Of a stretch of DNA of 64,000 nt, positions 43,409-54,720 are shown piece after piece. The notes beneath the pieces are model-generated. The model did no database searches. It was not told the DNA's origin and worked only from the letters and a program-made list of their open reading frames with translations. The stretch comes from Hsuehochloa calcarea (lineage: Eukaryota > Streptophyta > Magnoliopsida > Poales > Poaceae). The DNA lies in contig CM070594.1 in assembly GCA_036346395.1 (NCBI GenBank), positions 21,113,385 to 21,177,384 on the forward strand, given 5' to 3'. Both the position numbers and the translations under genes were made by a program. Each line of letters starts with the position of its first letter. Positions within the stretch are counted from its first letter, which is position 1.

Positions 43409-45267
43409 ATATGGATGTTTCGATAATTACCACTCCAAAGAGTGGTGTTTCACGATTTCGCACCATAAAGAACAATTCATTTTTTGCCCCTCTAAAGGTC
43501 GAATACTTCATCTTTGGCAAAATTGGCTCCTAGTCTCCTAGACATCGCGCTTTGCTGTAATTTGCTGAAAAGACTGCAGAAGCCCTATTTGGTCGGGTAC
43601 CATTACAAATCTATGACCATTTGCTGCTAGGAACCGTGACCATTATAATATAATTTCCAATATGTAGATGGGAAAGAAGGACAATGAATTATCTCAAATG
43701 CCCTTCGGGTCAGAACCCATTCGTATTTGGCTGAGCCAGATCATATGTCCATGTCGTCCTCTCCATTTGATCGCCGGCTCCTCTACTCTTCTCGATTGAA
43801 CTCTAGCGAAGGGGCGACGATGGTGACTTGAGGGTGTGCAGCAATGGTGGAGCCATCACATTCCAGGTTGTCCTCCTCGACTTGCCTAAATACCGGTAGC
43901 AGAGCACGAGGTGGCACATTGCCCCTGGGGAGCGCCCCTTTACAAGATGACTGTGGTGGAGCGCACTTCGAGGACGAACATGAACCCGGGGAAGAAGTTC
44001 TTCAAGTGTCCCATACTCCCATGAATGAAAACGTAAGTAATTTGTAACCTTGGTGTAACACCCCGGCCCGTCATCCGCGCCCGGAATGCTACCACTACAC
44101 CTTATTCATCACAACCCTTGCGCAACTAATTTTACAACTAGCCATAATACAACAAAAGTGAATTATCTAGGGAGGATGATTTGCATTTGTGACTACAAGT
44201 GACGTGGATGTGCTATTCTCTCTTCCCAGTGCAGGTCATCTGCGGCGTTCACCTAAAAAAACCAAAGTAAACAAGGATGAGTCCGAAGACTCAGCAATCA
44301 CATAGTACAAACGATAAACACCGCCATTCTGACCTAAACATAACCATATCATCATTTCCATCATTAACATTCCATTAGGGCAAAACCTCATTATCCTACA
44401 TGCTCATTTCATTATCCATATATGCGAATGCACCATCATACTCATGCTCATATGCATCTCAACACCTAAGACTCTTATCCCCTTCTCTCTTCGCTCTCTC
44501 CCCTCCTGTTGATTTTCTTACCGTGGGAAGATAGATTAGTAAAATTTTATTATCACGGTTTAGTTTCACTCCTTTGCATTTTTTCTACTGGCATTACACT
44601 TGGTTAGAATGTGGTTGAATTCGAATGTTAGGGTTTCACTGGTACCTTCAATTTTGTGTAGAAATTAAACGATGCGAGTTGAGATTTTGGTTTTTGTTGA
44701 TTGCAAACTCCTACCGCTTGCAAATTTTTTATGTGGGAACAACACTATGAGTCTTGTTTGAGAAGAGAGTGTTGCATGTTGACACTACTGAGGATACTAT
44801 AAAGCAGATACAAGAGGCATTAGGTACCATGAAGGCCGCCCGAGAAGAGGTTCAAGACACCAAGGAGGATTTGTAGAGATTCATGAAAGATGTGCAAGGT
44901 GCCCTACTTGCAATGCCTCCTGTCATGAACGCGACGAGGGAATCCATGAATGGAATGCACACTGGAAAGAAGGGCATAATGAGTGCACTATGGTTTGGGA
45001 TGGTTGGCAATTTACGATGGTAAACAAGAATTCTCACACGGGTGAGAGGCTGATTATGGATGTTGTTCTGATTTCTATCTTGTTGGTGTTGATCCTGGTG
45101 AAGCTCCTTGTCAAGTAGCTCACCTGGAGAGAAGTTAGGTGGCAGCATTTTGGCTGATATGGATGGTTTCATTTTGGCAATTGATGACATAGTTGGTAAT
45201 GTGGATGTGTTTATCTCTGGATGAATGTACGCTCGATGAGCCTAATTAGTTCTTAGGTTGCATTGTC
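43409..45267. other. No supported gene; possible LTR and coding debris
   Basis: 43840-44047 holds a 67-codon frame without similarity. A TGTAACACCCCGGCCC start at 44054 is typical of some grass gypsy LTR ends, but no end or partner was found. Around 44770-45190 the plus strand gives phrases such as DTIKQIQEALGTMKAAREEV and MKDVQGALLAMPPVM broken by stops, probably decayed transposon coding sequence of unknown family. Confidence 0.35.
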
Positions 45268-45275
45268 GTTATCAG

Positions 45276-46581
45276 CATAGTTATAAAACCTAGACTGGAT
45301 CGGCGGTTGAACTGAAAAAACTCGGACCCTGAGGCTTTCGCGGGCTGAGCACACTCATAAGACCGGAGATGTAATTGACGGAAAAACCTGGTCGACCCAA
45401 TCGGGTTTTCATCGACCAGGCCGATTTTGCTTGACCCGGTTGGGTTTTGCCCATGTGGCCAATTTTCAAGAAACCCCTCAAATGAAAAGAGTTTTTCAAG
45501 ACTAAACTGAAGGGCATGTTCATACTTTGAGTGCTGTTAGGTTTTAGTGGGAATCCCCTTGTGAAATTGGCGGCTACACATAAATAATTTTCATCTTTCT
45601 CACTCTTTCACTCCGGTCGGCAGCTCCTCTTCGTTCTCTGCCCAGCTTTGCCTCCATCAACAAGATCTGATACATTTCCCTACTTGCTTGTCTCTACTCT
45701 CTAGTCTTTGTTAAGATGTAAGCGTTATATTTTTACCATTCTATTTTTTAATCAGAGTAATATATAGTTAGATCTAAGACAAGACCGGAGATGTAATTGA
45801 CCCGGAAAAACCTGGTCGACCCAATCGGGTTTTCATCGACCTGGTCGATTTTGCTTGACCCGGTTGGGTTTTGCCCATGTGGCCAATTTTCAAGAAACCC
45901 CTCAAATGAAAAGAGTTTTTCAAGACTAAACTAAAGGGCATGTTCATACTTTGGGTGCTGCTAGGTTTTAGTAGGAATTCCCTTGTGAAATTGGCGGCTA
46001 CACATAAATAATTTTCATCTTTCTCAAGCTCACTCCGGTCGGCAGCTCCTCACCGTTCTCCGCCCAGCTTCCTCCATCAGCAAGATCTTATACATTTCCC
46101 TACTTGCTTGTCTCTACTCTTTGTTAAGATGTAAGCATTAGATTTTTACTGTTTTATTTTCTAATCAGAATAATATATAGTTAGATTTAAGACATATATA
46201 GTAAGATGAAAGTTGACAATTCATGTATTAAGCCAAACATGTAGTGCATCGAGATGTTAGAGGAATTGGAGTATGTTTAAACATATTCATTCAAAAATGA
46301 AAAATAGACTAGAACATCAACTGCTTGAATGATCTCGTTATTGTGTAAGTCTATGATGTTCCTCTTTGACTACCTTAATTTGTTGTTCAAAATTCAGATT
46401 CTTTAATTATAATTGCTTTTTTTGTGTATTACTGACCTTTTCCCTATTTTTTATGTGTGTGTGTGTATATATATTAAATTTAAAAATATGTGGTTCGACC
46501 ATTGACCTACTAGTCCGACTACTGGGTCAGTGACCCGAGACCTCGATCGGGTCAATGACCGGTCTGGGTTTTATAACTATA
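45276..46581. mobile_element. hAT-type non-autonomous element (1306 bp)
   Basis: The left end CATAGTTATAAAACCTAGAC matches the right end read on the other strand, TATAGTTATAAAACCCAGAC. Flanks are the 8-bp duplication GTTATCAG (45268-45275 and 46582-46589). No transposase. Subterminal GACCCGGT/ATCGGGT words occur at both ends. The interior is mostly a tandem duplication. Confidence 0.8.
45359..46193. repeat. 422-bp tandem duplication inside hAT-type element
   Basis: Copy 1 begins AAGACCGGAGATGTAATTGA at 45359 and the same text starts copy 2 at 45781. The copies stay closely similar through TAATATATAGTTAGAT at their ends, with few substitutions. Confidence 0.9.
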
Positions 46582-46589
46582 GTTATCAG

Positions 46590-46995
46590 GTCATGTATTT
46601 AAGTCTGATTGATTGTATTATGGATGGTTATATTTTGGACAAACCTAAGTTGAACTTATCATCTCCTTGAATGGTTATGTTGTTATTCATTGGTTTTTTA
46701 TTAGATGGATGCATGCATTTAGGATGAATTGATGTGCACGAGATGAATGCATCTTGTCTCCATGGAAGCTTTCATTCACATGGAAATCACCGGGTTGGAC
46801 TTCGTAGCATCCGTTGTTTGATGAACATCACAAAAGAGAGTTCTCCACAACTACCGCCTTGCTAGTCTGGCAATGGCATCACATATGTCTTGCATGTCTG
46901 ACATCCTAGGAAAGAAGTCCCTAATAGTCTGACAATGACCTCCACATGCCTTACATCTCAAAAATAAGTTCACCAATGCCAACATCACAATGAGT
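46590..46995. other. No recognised gene
   Basis: Intergenic-looking sequence; nothing identified. Confidence 0.5.
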
Positions 46996-47640
46996 TCACA
47001 ATTGGCAATTGTCTTTCAGACCAATTTCTTTTGGCTTCCCCTTCTGTGGTGAAGATGGGCCTCGAGGTTTCGCACCACTGGCTCCAAACTCCAATTCTCT
47101 CTGTCGGCTAGATTCATAGGTAACTGAAAGAGAGTTAGGCCAGGTGCATGCATGTAAGTTGACGTGACAGACAAGGCTTAGCTCAATATCTACTAGTGAT
47201 TGGGCTAAGGCTATTGTCCAAGACCTCAGAAGCTTGAATGCGCAACCTAGTGGGAGTTGCCATGTCAAAAGAAAGAAAAGGTTAGATGATCATGTTAGAA
47301 CCTTGAATGTCCAAAGACATGTAATTCTATAGGTAGTTACAGTTGCATTTGTGTTTGTTGAGAGGATGAAGCTTCTACAATGGTTTTGGTCTTTTTGGTC
47401 CTCTTTCTCTTTGGTCCTAGTTTAGGCGGAGGGGGGCATCAGGGGCATCAACTGTCTCATTGCAAGTGTTCTTTGTGTGGCCAAATTGACAAGAGCTCTT
47501 GCACCTTTGCCTTTTACCATTAGTTTTCTTCCCTCATTCTTCGCATCCCTTGAATCTTCTAACCCTTGGCTCTCCCAACTGCCCTCTTCAGTAAAGGTGT
47601 CCATAGCTTGAACCCTAGGCGTCAGACTTGGAAATTAATT
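46996..47640 (-). pseudogene. Mutator-like (MULE) transposase C-terminal relic
   Basis: Minus-strand frame near 47450-47520 gives RCKSSCQFGHTKNTCNE, a CCHC zinc knuckle of the kind found at the end of MuDR-type transposases, followed by a proline-rich and lysine/arginine-rich tail (TRTKRKRTKKTK). One extra residue sits between the first two cysteines. Upstream and downstream frames (46996-47268) have no clear signature. It is a small decayed fragment; a retroviral-type Gag knuckle is the main alternative. Confidence 0.4.
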
Positions 47641-48026
47641 CCGAATCCTATGTGTGCACTGTACTAATCCCACGATCAGTGGGTAGCACACGTTATAATA
47701 CTTCGTTGCATCATATCCATACATGAGTAATTAAAACAGAGTACCACATAATAGTAAACAGTCGCAACTAGGCCATTATGAACGAATATCACACAAAGGG
47801 GCCGATTGACCAAATAATTTACAGCAGAAAACTTGCGGCGGAAGTAAACAATAAAGAGAGGATAATGGGCCCTTAAGGTATGCCGCCTTAGTACACGACA
47901 TCATCGCCGCCCAAAACCCGCGACGCAAACTTACACAACGACGGGCCTTCTCCTTCTTCCACTGATAGTGTTCAACAAGCAATTGTGAGTACAAAATGTA
48001 CTCCACAAGACTTTATATGTCAAAGG
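47641..48026. other. No gene; possible LTR debris
   Basis: A GTGAGTACAAAATGTACTCCA segment near 47985 resembles grass LTR sequence and the piece at 44280 (GAGTCCGAAGACTCAGCAA), but I could not align more than this. Confidence 0.3.
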
Positions 48027-48031
48027 ATGGT

Positions 48032-48478
48032 TGTCACGGATGGGATTGGATCAGATGGGGTAATTGTGATAAGTCGTTGGATGCGGACCTGGACCTTGAC
48101 AGCGCGGCGGAGGAGCAGTCGCTACGGCGGCCACGCGGCAAAGGCAGGTCACGTGAACAGGAAAGAGAGAGAGATTTGGTTTTCCGATTTTCTTCACACC
48201 CCATACCGAATAGATGTGTCTCGTTAAATGGAGACTTAGGCCTAACAATTGGAATCTAATTCTCTCCTATCGAGATCAATTGGAAACTAAATCTATCTCT
48301 TATGGAGATCTAATCAATCTGAACTATCCTAATACACATGCCTTTCCGAAGAATACTTGGAGTCCTGCCGCTGCACCCCTAGCCGCCGCTGATGTGCACT
48401 GGCTCGAGTTGCATGTTGCCGCTACCGTCGGCCTTCATCGTTTTCTTGCGCCGTGACTATGTTAAGCCCCACATGACA
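48032..48478 (-). repeat. 3' LTR of chromovirus
   Basis: Plus-strand text starts TGTCACGGATGGG and ends CCCACATGACA. It matches the right LTR through GTAATTGTGATAAGTCGTTGG, CACGTGAACA and GGAGATCTAATCAATCTGAAC. Confidence 0.9.
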
Positions 48479-48479
48479 T

Positions 48480-49610
48480 CTCTCCCCTTTCTTGAGTAGC
48501 AACTCGTCCTCAAGCTGGAAAAGAGGAAATAGTTGCTGAAATTTCTCCAAATCTTCCCAAGAAGTATTAGCTGTTGAAGCGCCTTCCCTTTGAACTAGAA
48601 GTTGTAGCTGACCGTGAGCCAGACGAAACTTGAGAATGTTAGCCGACAATGGACACACCCTTCCATGTAGCAAAGTCGGCAATGCTAGAGGGCTGGCTAG
48701 AGGAGTACCTACAAATGGCTTCAATAGGCTAGCGTGGAAGACGTCATGAATCTTGGCGCGGGTCGGCAACTCAAGGCGATAAGCTACCAAACCAACACAT
48801 TGAAGCATTTTGTATGGTCCAAAATAACGCGGTCCCAACTTTCCGCGATGGGGTAGAGACAATGATGCCGCTTGACGATGATGAAGACGGAGCCAAACCC
48901 ATTGCTCTTCAGTCAACTCTAGGTCACGATGTCCTTTGTCATACCGACGCTTGTAAAGTTGTTGAGCTTGGAGTAATTGGTCGTGGACCTCTAGCAAGAA
49001 TTCATCATGGTCGCGTACTAACTGCTCCACGACCAGAAGATGCGTGCTACCCGTCTCATAGGCGCGCAATGACGGTGGTTCCCCGGCATACACCACTTTG
49101 AACGTAGAAGTATGAAGTGATGTTTGGAACGAGGTGTTGTAGCAGTATTCCACCCAAGGCAACCATCGAAGCCACTGTTTGAGGCGATCGCCAGTTATGC
49201 AACAAAGGCACATGACCATGATCTTGTTAACCACTTCGGATGGACCATCCGATTGAGGATGAAAAGCGGTATTGAGGCGGAGCTTAACACCAGTCAAACG
49301 AAACAGTTCAGTCCAAAAAGTGCTAGTGAATACCGGATCGCGATCACTGACAATGGAAGTAGGCACCTCATGTAGCCGAACAATCTCACTGAAAAATACT
49401 TGGGCAACCGAGTGTGCCGTGTAGGGATAAGCCAATGAAACGAAGTGAACATACTTCGAGAAACGGTCCACTACCATGAGGATGACTGTTTTGCCATGTA
49501 CCCAAGGCAGCCCCTCAATGAAATCCATAGCGATGTCAGACCATACCGTGGATGGTACATCCAAGTGTTGAAGAAGGCCAGTCGGGAGTAACTGCTCACC
49601 CTTATTTCAC
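48480..49610 (-). pseudogene. Chromovirus integrase and chromodomain
   Basis: Open for 380 codons from 49564. WSDIAMDFIEGLPWVHGK carries the first catalytic Asp, IVSDRDPVFTSTFW the second, and FHPQSDGPSEVVNKIM the Glu. The C-terminal GPYKMLQCVGLVAYRLELP segment and IHDVFHASLLKPFV follow. The tail holds a chromodomain: LVQREGASTANTSWEDLEKF, then FQLEDELLLKKGE. Chromodomains direct integration towards marked heterochromatin. The frame itself is intact; only the upstream part of pol is broken. The stop lies within the LTR. Confidence 0.88.
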
Positions 49611-51209
49611 TGACACGTGTCATGCACAAACGAAATCCTGCACCACCAAGCGAGCATTAGGTACATGAAAATCAACACGTAAACGGTGGAGCGTCTTATG
49701 TACTCCTTCGTGGCCACTGTCGTGGGTTGCCTGAAGAAGGCGAGGCAAAAGTGTGGCTGTAGAGGGAATGTAAACCTGCCGGTTGAATGTGACCAGGCCA
49801 TCAACGAGTGCCCACGACCCTCGCTGTTCGTTATGGACGTATGGACTTGCATTATGGCTGGATCCTGTTCCAATTCGAGGTGCAATTCATCGAAGACAGC
49901 AAACTGTGGAGAGGATAGCGCCATAACTGCGACGTGGAGCTTGGTGTCACGCCAGGACAGTGCATCTGCAACCACGTTAGTGCTGCCCGGTTTGTATTCC
50001 ACACCAAAATCATATCCCAAGAGCTTGCTAACCCATTGGTGCTGAGGAATTGTAGACAGTCGCTAGTCAAGCAAAAGCTTCCAGTTGTATTGGTCATTGG
50101 TCGGTACATACCAAAAAATTATGGCCCCATAAATAAGGTCGCCAATGTCGAACTGCCTAGACGAGACTGATGAGCTCCTGTTCGTAGGCCGCCAAGAGAG
50201 CAAGACGAGGCGCGATAGGTCGACTAAAATATGCAATGGCGTTCGTGCCCTGGTGGAGTACAGCCCAAAGCCATAACTAGAAGCATCACATTCAACAATA
50301 AATTTGGCAGAAAAATCCAGCAATTGCAAAATCGGAGCTTGTGTGGGCGCCGCCTTGAGTTGTGCGAAGGCGTCCTGGGCTGTCCCAGTCCAATGAAATG
50401 CTTCGCGTTTGAGTAGCTGTGTAAGAGGTGCTATGAGTGAGCCGAAATCCCTAATAAACTTGTGGTAATAATCCTCATGGCCAAGAAATCCACGAACCGC
50501 CTGTACTGACTTCGGAGCTGGCCAGGAGATGACTGCAATGATTTTTGCTTGGTTGACGCGACGCCTACTGCTGATACCACATGGCACAAGTATGTGACCG
50601 ACTCCTCCCTAAAAAAACACTTGGAACGTTTCAGGAAGAAGCGATTGTACCGTGGTGTGCGAAGGACAACATGGATATGGCGAGATGCTCGGACCATAAC
50701 GGACTGTAGATGAGAATGTCGTTGAAGAAGACCAACACAAAATGTCGAAGGAATGGTTGGAGGACTGAGTTCATCAAGGCTTGAAATGTGGCCAGCGCGT
50801 TGGTGAGTCCAAACAGCATAACGAGGAACTTGAAGAGCCCTTGATGAGTGTGGAATGTCGTCTTCTCAATATTGGCCGGGTGCATCAGTACTTGATGATA
50901 GCTGGAGTGCAACTCCAGTTTAGTAAAAAAATATGGCGCCACAGAGTTCATCAAGTAATTCCTCCACAATCGAAATTGGAAATTTGTCCTTGATTATTCG
51001 GTCATTGAGAGCATGGTAGTTGACACAAAAACGCCAAGATCCATCCGTCTTCTTGACGAGTAAGACTGGTGAGGAGAAAGTCGAAGTAATGTGGTGAATA
51101 GTCCCTTGTTGAAGCAACCCGACTCATTTTTTTCAAGCTCATCCTTCTACAATTGTGCGTAGCGGTATGGCCGAACAACAATGGCGTCAGTGCCACGCTT
51201 CAAGTGGAT
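49607..51209 (-). pseudogene. Chromovirus reverse transcriptase and RNase H
   Basis: From the insertion point downwards: RGTDAIVVRPYRYAQL; GTIHHITSTFSSPVLLVKKT; FTKLELHSSYHQVLMHP; MLFGLTNALATFQALMNSV; then FVLVFFNDILIYSPLWSEHL, where the first Asp of the catalytic FxDD pair is Asn. RNase H follows with KFIVECDASSYGFG and GYDFGVEYKPGSTNVVADAL. Frameshifts occur near 50600, 50065 and 49610. In life it would copy element RNA to cDNA; the D-to-N change alone should abolish this. Confidence 0.85.
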
Positions 51210-51214
51210 GCGAT

Positions 51215-51628
51215 TGTTACTCGCTGGACTCTTGCTGTTGGTGTTAGCAAGATCCTTACTCTCATGGAGAGGATGACACTTGGAGATGAGGCAATTTTTC
51301 TTTGTTTATTTCTAACACAATGCCATGCCAACTTTGAGGGTTGGGGATACATATTATAGGTCGCCAACCGCCAAGCATATGCTAAGATCTTTGTCTAAGA
51401 TCTTTGTACAAGGGCAGTCAAGATCTTTGTCCTTAAAGTCGCTTGTCCTATAATGATCAAGATCTTGTCCTTAAAGCCGCTGTCCTATGACAGTCAAGAT
51501 CTTCGCCCTATGTGAGTCAAGATCTTTATCCTTAAAGCTGCTTGTCCTATAATGATCAAGATCTCTGTCCTTGACCATGTCTTTGTAGCCCCACAAGCAC
51601 CGGACAAAACACAGAGACTTCTCCATCA
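51215..51628 (-). repeat. 3' LTR of nested copia element
   Basis: 414 bases, TG...CA, matching the right copy. It includes a series of TCAAGATCTTTGTCCTTAAA repeats (51410-51580). Confidence 0.9.
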
Positions 51629-51639
51629 TTCTCCCCTAA

Positions 51640-52960
51640 GTCTTGTGTGTCTCCTTGTGAGGAATCTGAGCCATCCGATCTGGCGAAGTTCACGGAACTT
51701 GATCCGCCAAGAGACTTGGTCGGGAAGTCGTGAGTGGTCTTGGGTGTTGATGTAGTTGGCGGATACTCCTTCATCCAGCGACCGATGAAGTGATACCTCA
51801 CCGGATGTGCTTGCTGCGCTCATGGAAGACAGGGTTCTTCGCCAAGGCCAAGGCGGACTTCTTTGTCCACCACGAGTTCTCTCGCCTCGCATCTCGCCAA
51901 GGAGATCGCCAGCGGCCAGAGCCGACCACGAGCACTGGTAGAAGCGGTAGTGGCTGCAATGTACTCTGCCTCGCAGCTAGACAAAGCCACCACTGTTTGT
52001 TTGACCGATTGCCGGTGATCGGACACTTCGAAATCTGACGTCCATTGGTGCTCTTGCTCGTGTCGATGTCGCCGGCGTGGTCATTGTCGCTATGCAGATG
52101 AAGTCTTGCGCCCGGGCACCTTGGGTAGTGCAAGCCGTGGTCGGAGGTGCCCGCGACGTAGCGGAGGATCCTTTTCACGGCCTGCTGGTGTTCCGTCGTC
52201 GGTCGCTCCATGAACCGGCTGACGTAGCCGATGGCGAACGCCAAGTCCGGTCGCGTGTGGACAAGGTAGCGAAGGCTGCCCACAATGCGCCGGTACTGCG
52301 TCGCGTCTACCTCCTCCGCCGTACTCTCACGACTCAGCTTCAGCCTCTCCTCCATAGGAGTGTGGGCTGGGTTGCAGTCGGTGAGGCCGCCCAACTCCAC
52401 GATGCGCTTGGCGTAGGCAGTCTGGCGAAGAGAGATCGGGGGCGTCTGGTGGACCTCGATCCGAGGTAGAAGGAGAGGGCCCGAGGTCGCTCATCCGAAG
52501 GTGGCCTTCATCTCGCCTTGAATGCCTCGATCTCCTCCTCCTTGGTACCGGTGATCACAAGGTCGTCGGCGTGAGCGCCTATCGGCCAGGACATTGCCTC
52601 CCTTGCTCGCCGATGACCGCGGCCTCGTGGCGCTCTGCTTTGGAATCCCATTTTCTTGAGGGTGGAGTCCAGCTTGGCGTTCCAAGCTCGCGGTGACTGC
52701 CGCAAGCCGTAGAGGGCCTTGCGCAGGCGGAGGACCTTGCTCTCCTTGCCGGGGATGATGAATCCTGGCGGCTGGCGGACGTAGACCTCCTCCTTCAAGT
52801 CGCCGTTGAGAAAGCAGACTTGACGTCCATGTGATGAACGCACCGACCCTCACGGGCTGCGAGGCAGGAGGAGGCGCGACGGACTCCATCCGGTACAGCG
52901 GTAGCGAAGGCATCGTCGAAGTCGACTCCCTCCTGCTGGACGAAGCCACGTGCCACGAGG
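51640..52960 (-). pseudogene. Copia reverse transcriptase and RNase H
   Basis: RT: FLNGDLKEEVYVRQPPGF, KALYGLRQSPRAWNAKLDS, then AHADDLVITGTKEEE, where the usual tyrosine before ADD is His although both Asp remain. RNase H: DATQYRRIVGSLRYLVHTRP, DLAFAIGYVSRFMERPT, HSDNDHAGDIDTSKSTNG, and ALSSCEAEYIAATTAS, which carries the conserved Glu, in a second frame. Several shifts (near 52840, 52600, 52480 and 52030) break it. The C-terminal part ends close to the 3' LTR. Confidence 0.85.
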
Positions 52961-54720
52961 CGCGCCTTGTGTTTGATCACCTCTCCAGCCTCGTCTTTCT
53001 TGAGCTTGAAGACCCACTTGAGAGAGATGGCGTGGTGGCCGGCTGGAAGATCGGCCAGCTCCCACGTCTTGTTTCGCTTGACGGCGTCCATCTCCTCCTG
53101 CATCGCGGCACGCCATGCCGCGTCTCTCTCCGCCTCGGCGAAGGAACAAGGCTCGCCGTCGTCCTGTGCAAGGTGCAGCTCCGCCTTGAGGTCGCATATT
53201 GCGCCGATTCGAGCCAGTGCTCGCCGACGAGGAGGTCGCGATGATGATGTAGCGAGAGGCTCGCCCGTCGTGGTAGCGTCGATCGATCCTCGTCGTTGAC
53301 AACGGAGTGGCGAACTCCACCGTCGCGCCGCTTCGTTGTGGGTCGGCTGCCGGTCGAGCCTGAAGGAGTAGGTGCCGGTGTAGGAGAGCGAGGCGTGGCC
53401 GGCGGTGCTGGCGGTGGTGAAGGACTCGCCGGAGATGGTGGCGAACGAGGCGGTGGGGTAGGCCAGCTCGGTGAAGATGAGCTGCTGGCTCCCCCCGCCT
53501 CCTCGAAGTGGACGTAGTCGACGATGAAATCGCTGGTCATCGGAGTCGAGCCGTCATCCACCATCTTGCCCCACGTCCAGCCTCGCCCTTCGTCGAACAC
53601 GACGTCACGCTGCGTGATCTTGCGTGCGCCGTGTCGCGAGGTCGAGGGCGCGGTAGGCCTTGGCGCCCCGGCGTGGCCGATGAAGACCCTTGGCGTGCTC
53701 CGGTCGTCGAGCTTGCCGACGTGGTTGAGCTCCTTGACGAAGGCCAGGCAGCCGAAGACACGGAGGTGGTTCACCGCGGGCTTGCGCCCGTGCCAGGCCT
53801 CGTATGGCGTCTTGCCGTCGAGGGCCTTGGTGGGGGAGCGGTTGAGCAGGTAGACGGCAGTCATTACCGCCTCACCCCAGTAGAGTGCCGGCATCCCTCT
53901 CTGCTTGAGGAGGGCGCGGTGGCCACCACCGCCTGTTGCGGCGTTCGGCAACGCCGTTCTAACTGCGAGGTGTCTGGCGAGAAGTGACGATGGATCCTCG
54001 TCGGCGCGAAGCGCCGCAAACTCGGCGCCGTGAACTCACCGCCGTTGTCCGTGCGTAGGACCCGAAGCTTGTGGCGCACTCGCCTCCGCAAACAACGAAG
54101 ACGCTTGATGGCGCCCGCGGCGCCGCGCCTTGACGTCGGCGGGGACGGTCCATGTAGCGGGACACATCGTCGGCGAGGAGGAGGAAGTAGCGCCGGCCTC
54201 GTGTGTAGCCGGTGTCACGGGGCCACAGAGGTCACCGTGTCGAGCTCGGCTTCTCCTTGGCGCGGAAGCTCGCTGGCGAGGAAGGAGCGCCGCAGCTTGG
54301 TGAGGGCGCAGTGTCGCGAATCGCGCTCCACGTGGTCGACGTGCGGCATGCCCGCACCATCTCCTTCTGCCGAGCTGTCTTAGGGCCTCAAAGTTGAGGT
54401 GCCCAAGGCGCTCGTGCCACCTCCAGCGTCGTCGTCGCGGCGGGCGGCGCAAGACACGAGGTTGCGCCACTGCGCGCGTGAAGGGCGAGAGGCGGTTGCT
54501 CTGCTGACCTTGACGAGGCCGCGGCGATGATCCCGCATCGCGCAGACACCGTGCTCGATCTCCGCGCGATCCGTTCTCATCCGGTGTCCCAAGGCGATGA
54601 TGGAGTTCCTCAACGGGGATGTAGTAGACACCGGTGAGCGGCCGGTGCTCGCCGATCTTAGCGGCGAAGGCAGCGAGCCGGCGCCTTTGATCTCCACGGC
54701 GGGCGTCGCCCAACCAGCGG
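52960..54720 (-). pseudogene. Copia integrase and RT-linker
   Basis: Pre-integrase and zinc-finger residues (WHERLGHLNFEALRQLGRR) lie near 54420-54460. The core has LRTDNGGEFTAPSLRRF with catalytic Asp near 54045, then in another frame RGMPALYWGEAVMTAVYLLN, KTPYEAWHGRKPAVNHLRVF and CLAFVKELNHVGKLDDRS. A proline/serine-rich linker follows (53300-53500), then MQEEMDAVKRNKTWELADLP, the approach to RT. Multiple single-base shifts. The composition is very GC-rich compared with the surrounding gypsy. Confidence 0.8.

Noticed and set aside
44054..48031. A single gypsy element with LTRs near 44.05 and 47.6 kb
   Set aside because: Only a TGTAACACCCC start and one short similar word were seen; no pol, no paired ends.
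51236..51628. Copia LTR starting at TGTTGGTGTTAGC
   Set aside because: The flanks do not match there; starting at TGTTACTC gives equal 414-base LTRs and a perfect GCGAT duplication.
53296..53987. Long plus-strand frames over the copia integrase region
   Set aside because: They are antisense shadows of the GC-rich minus-strand integrase and linker.
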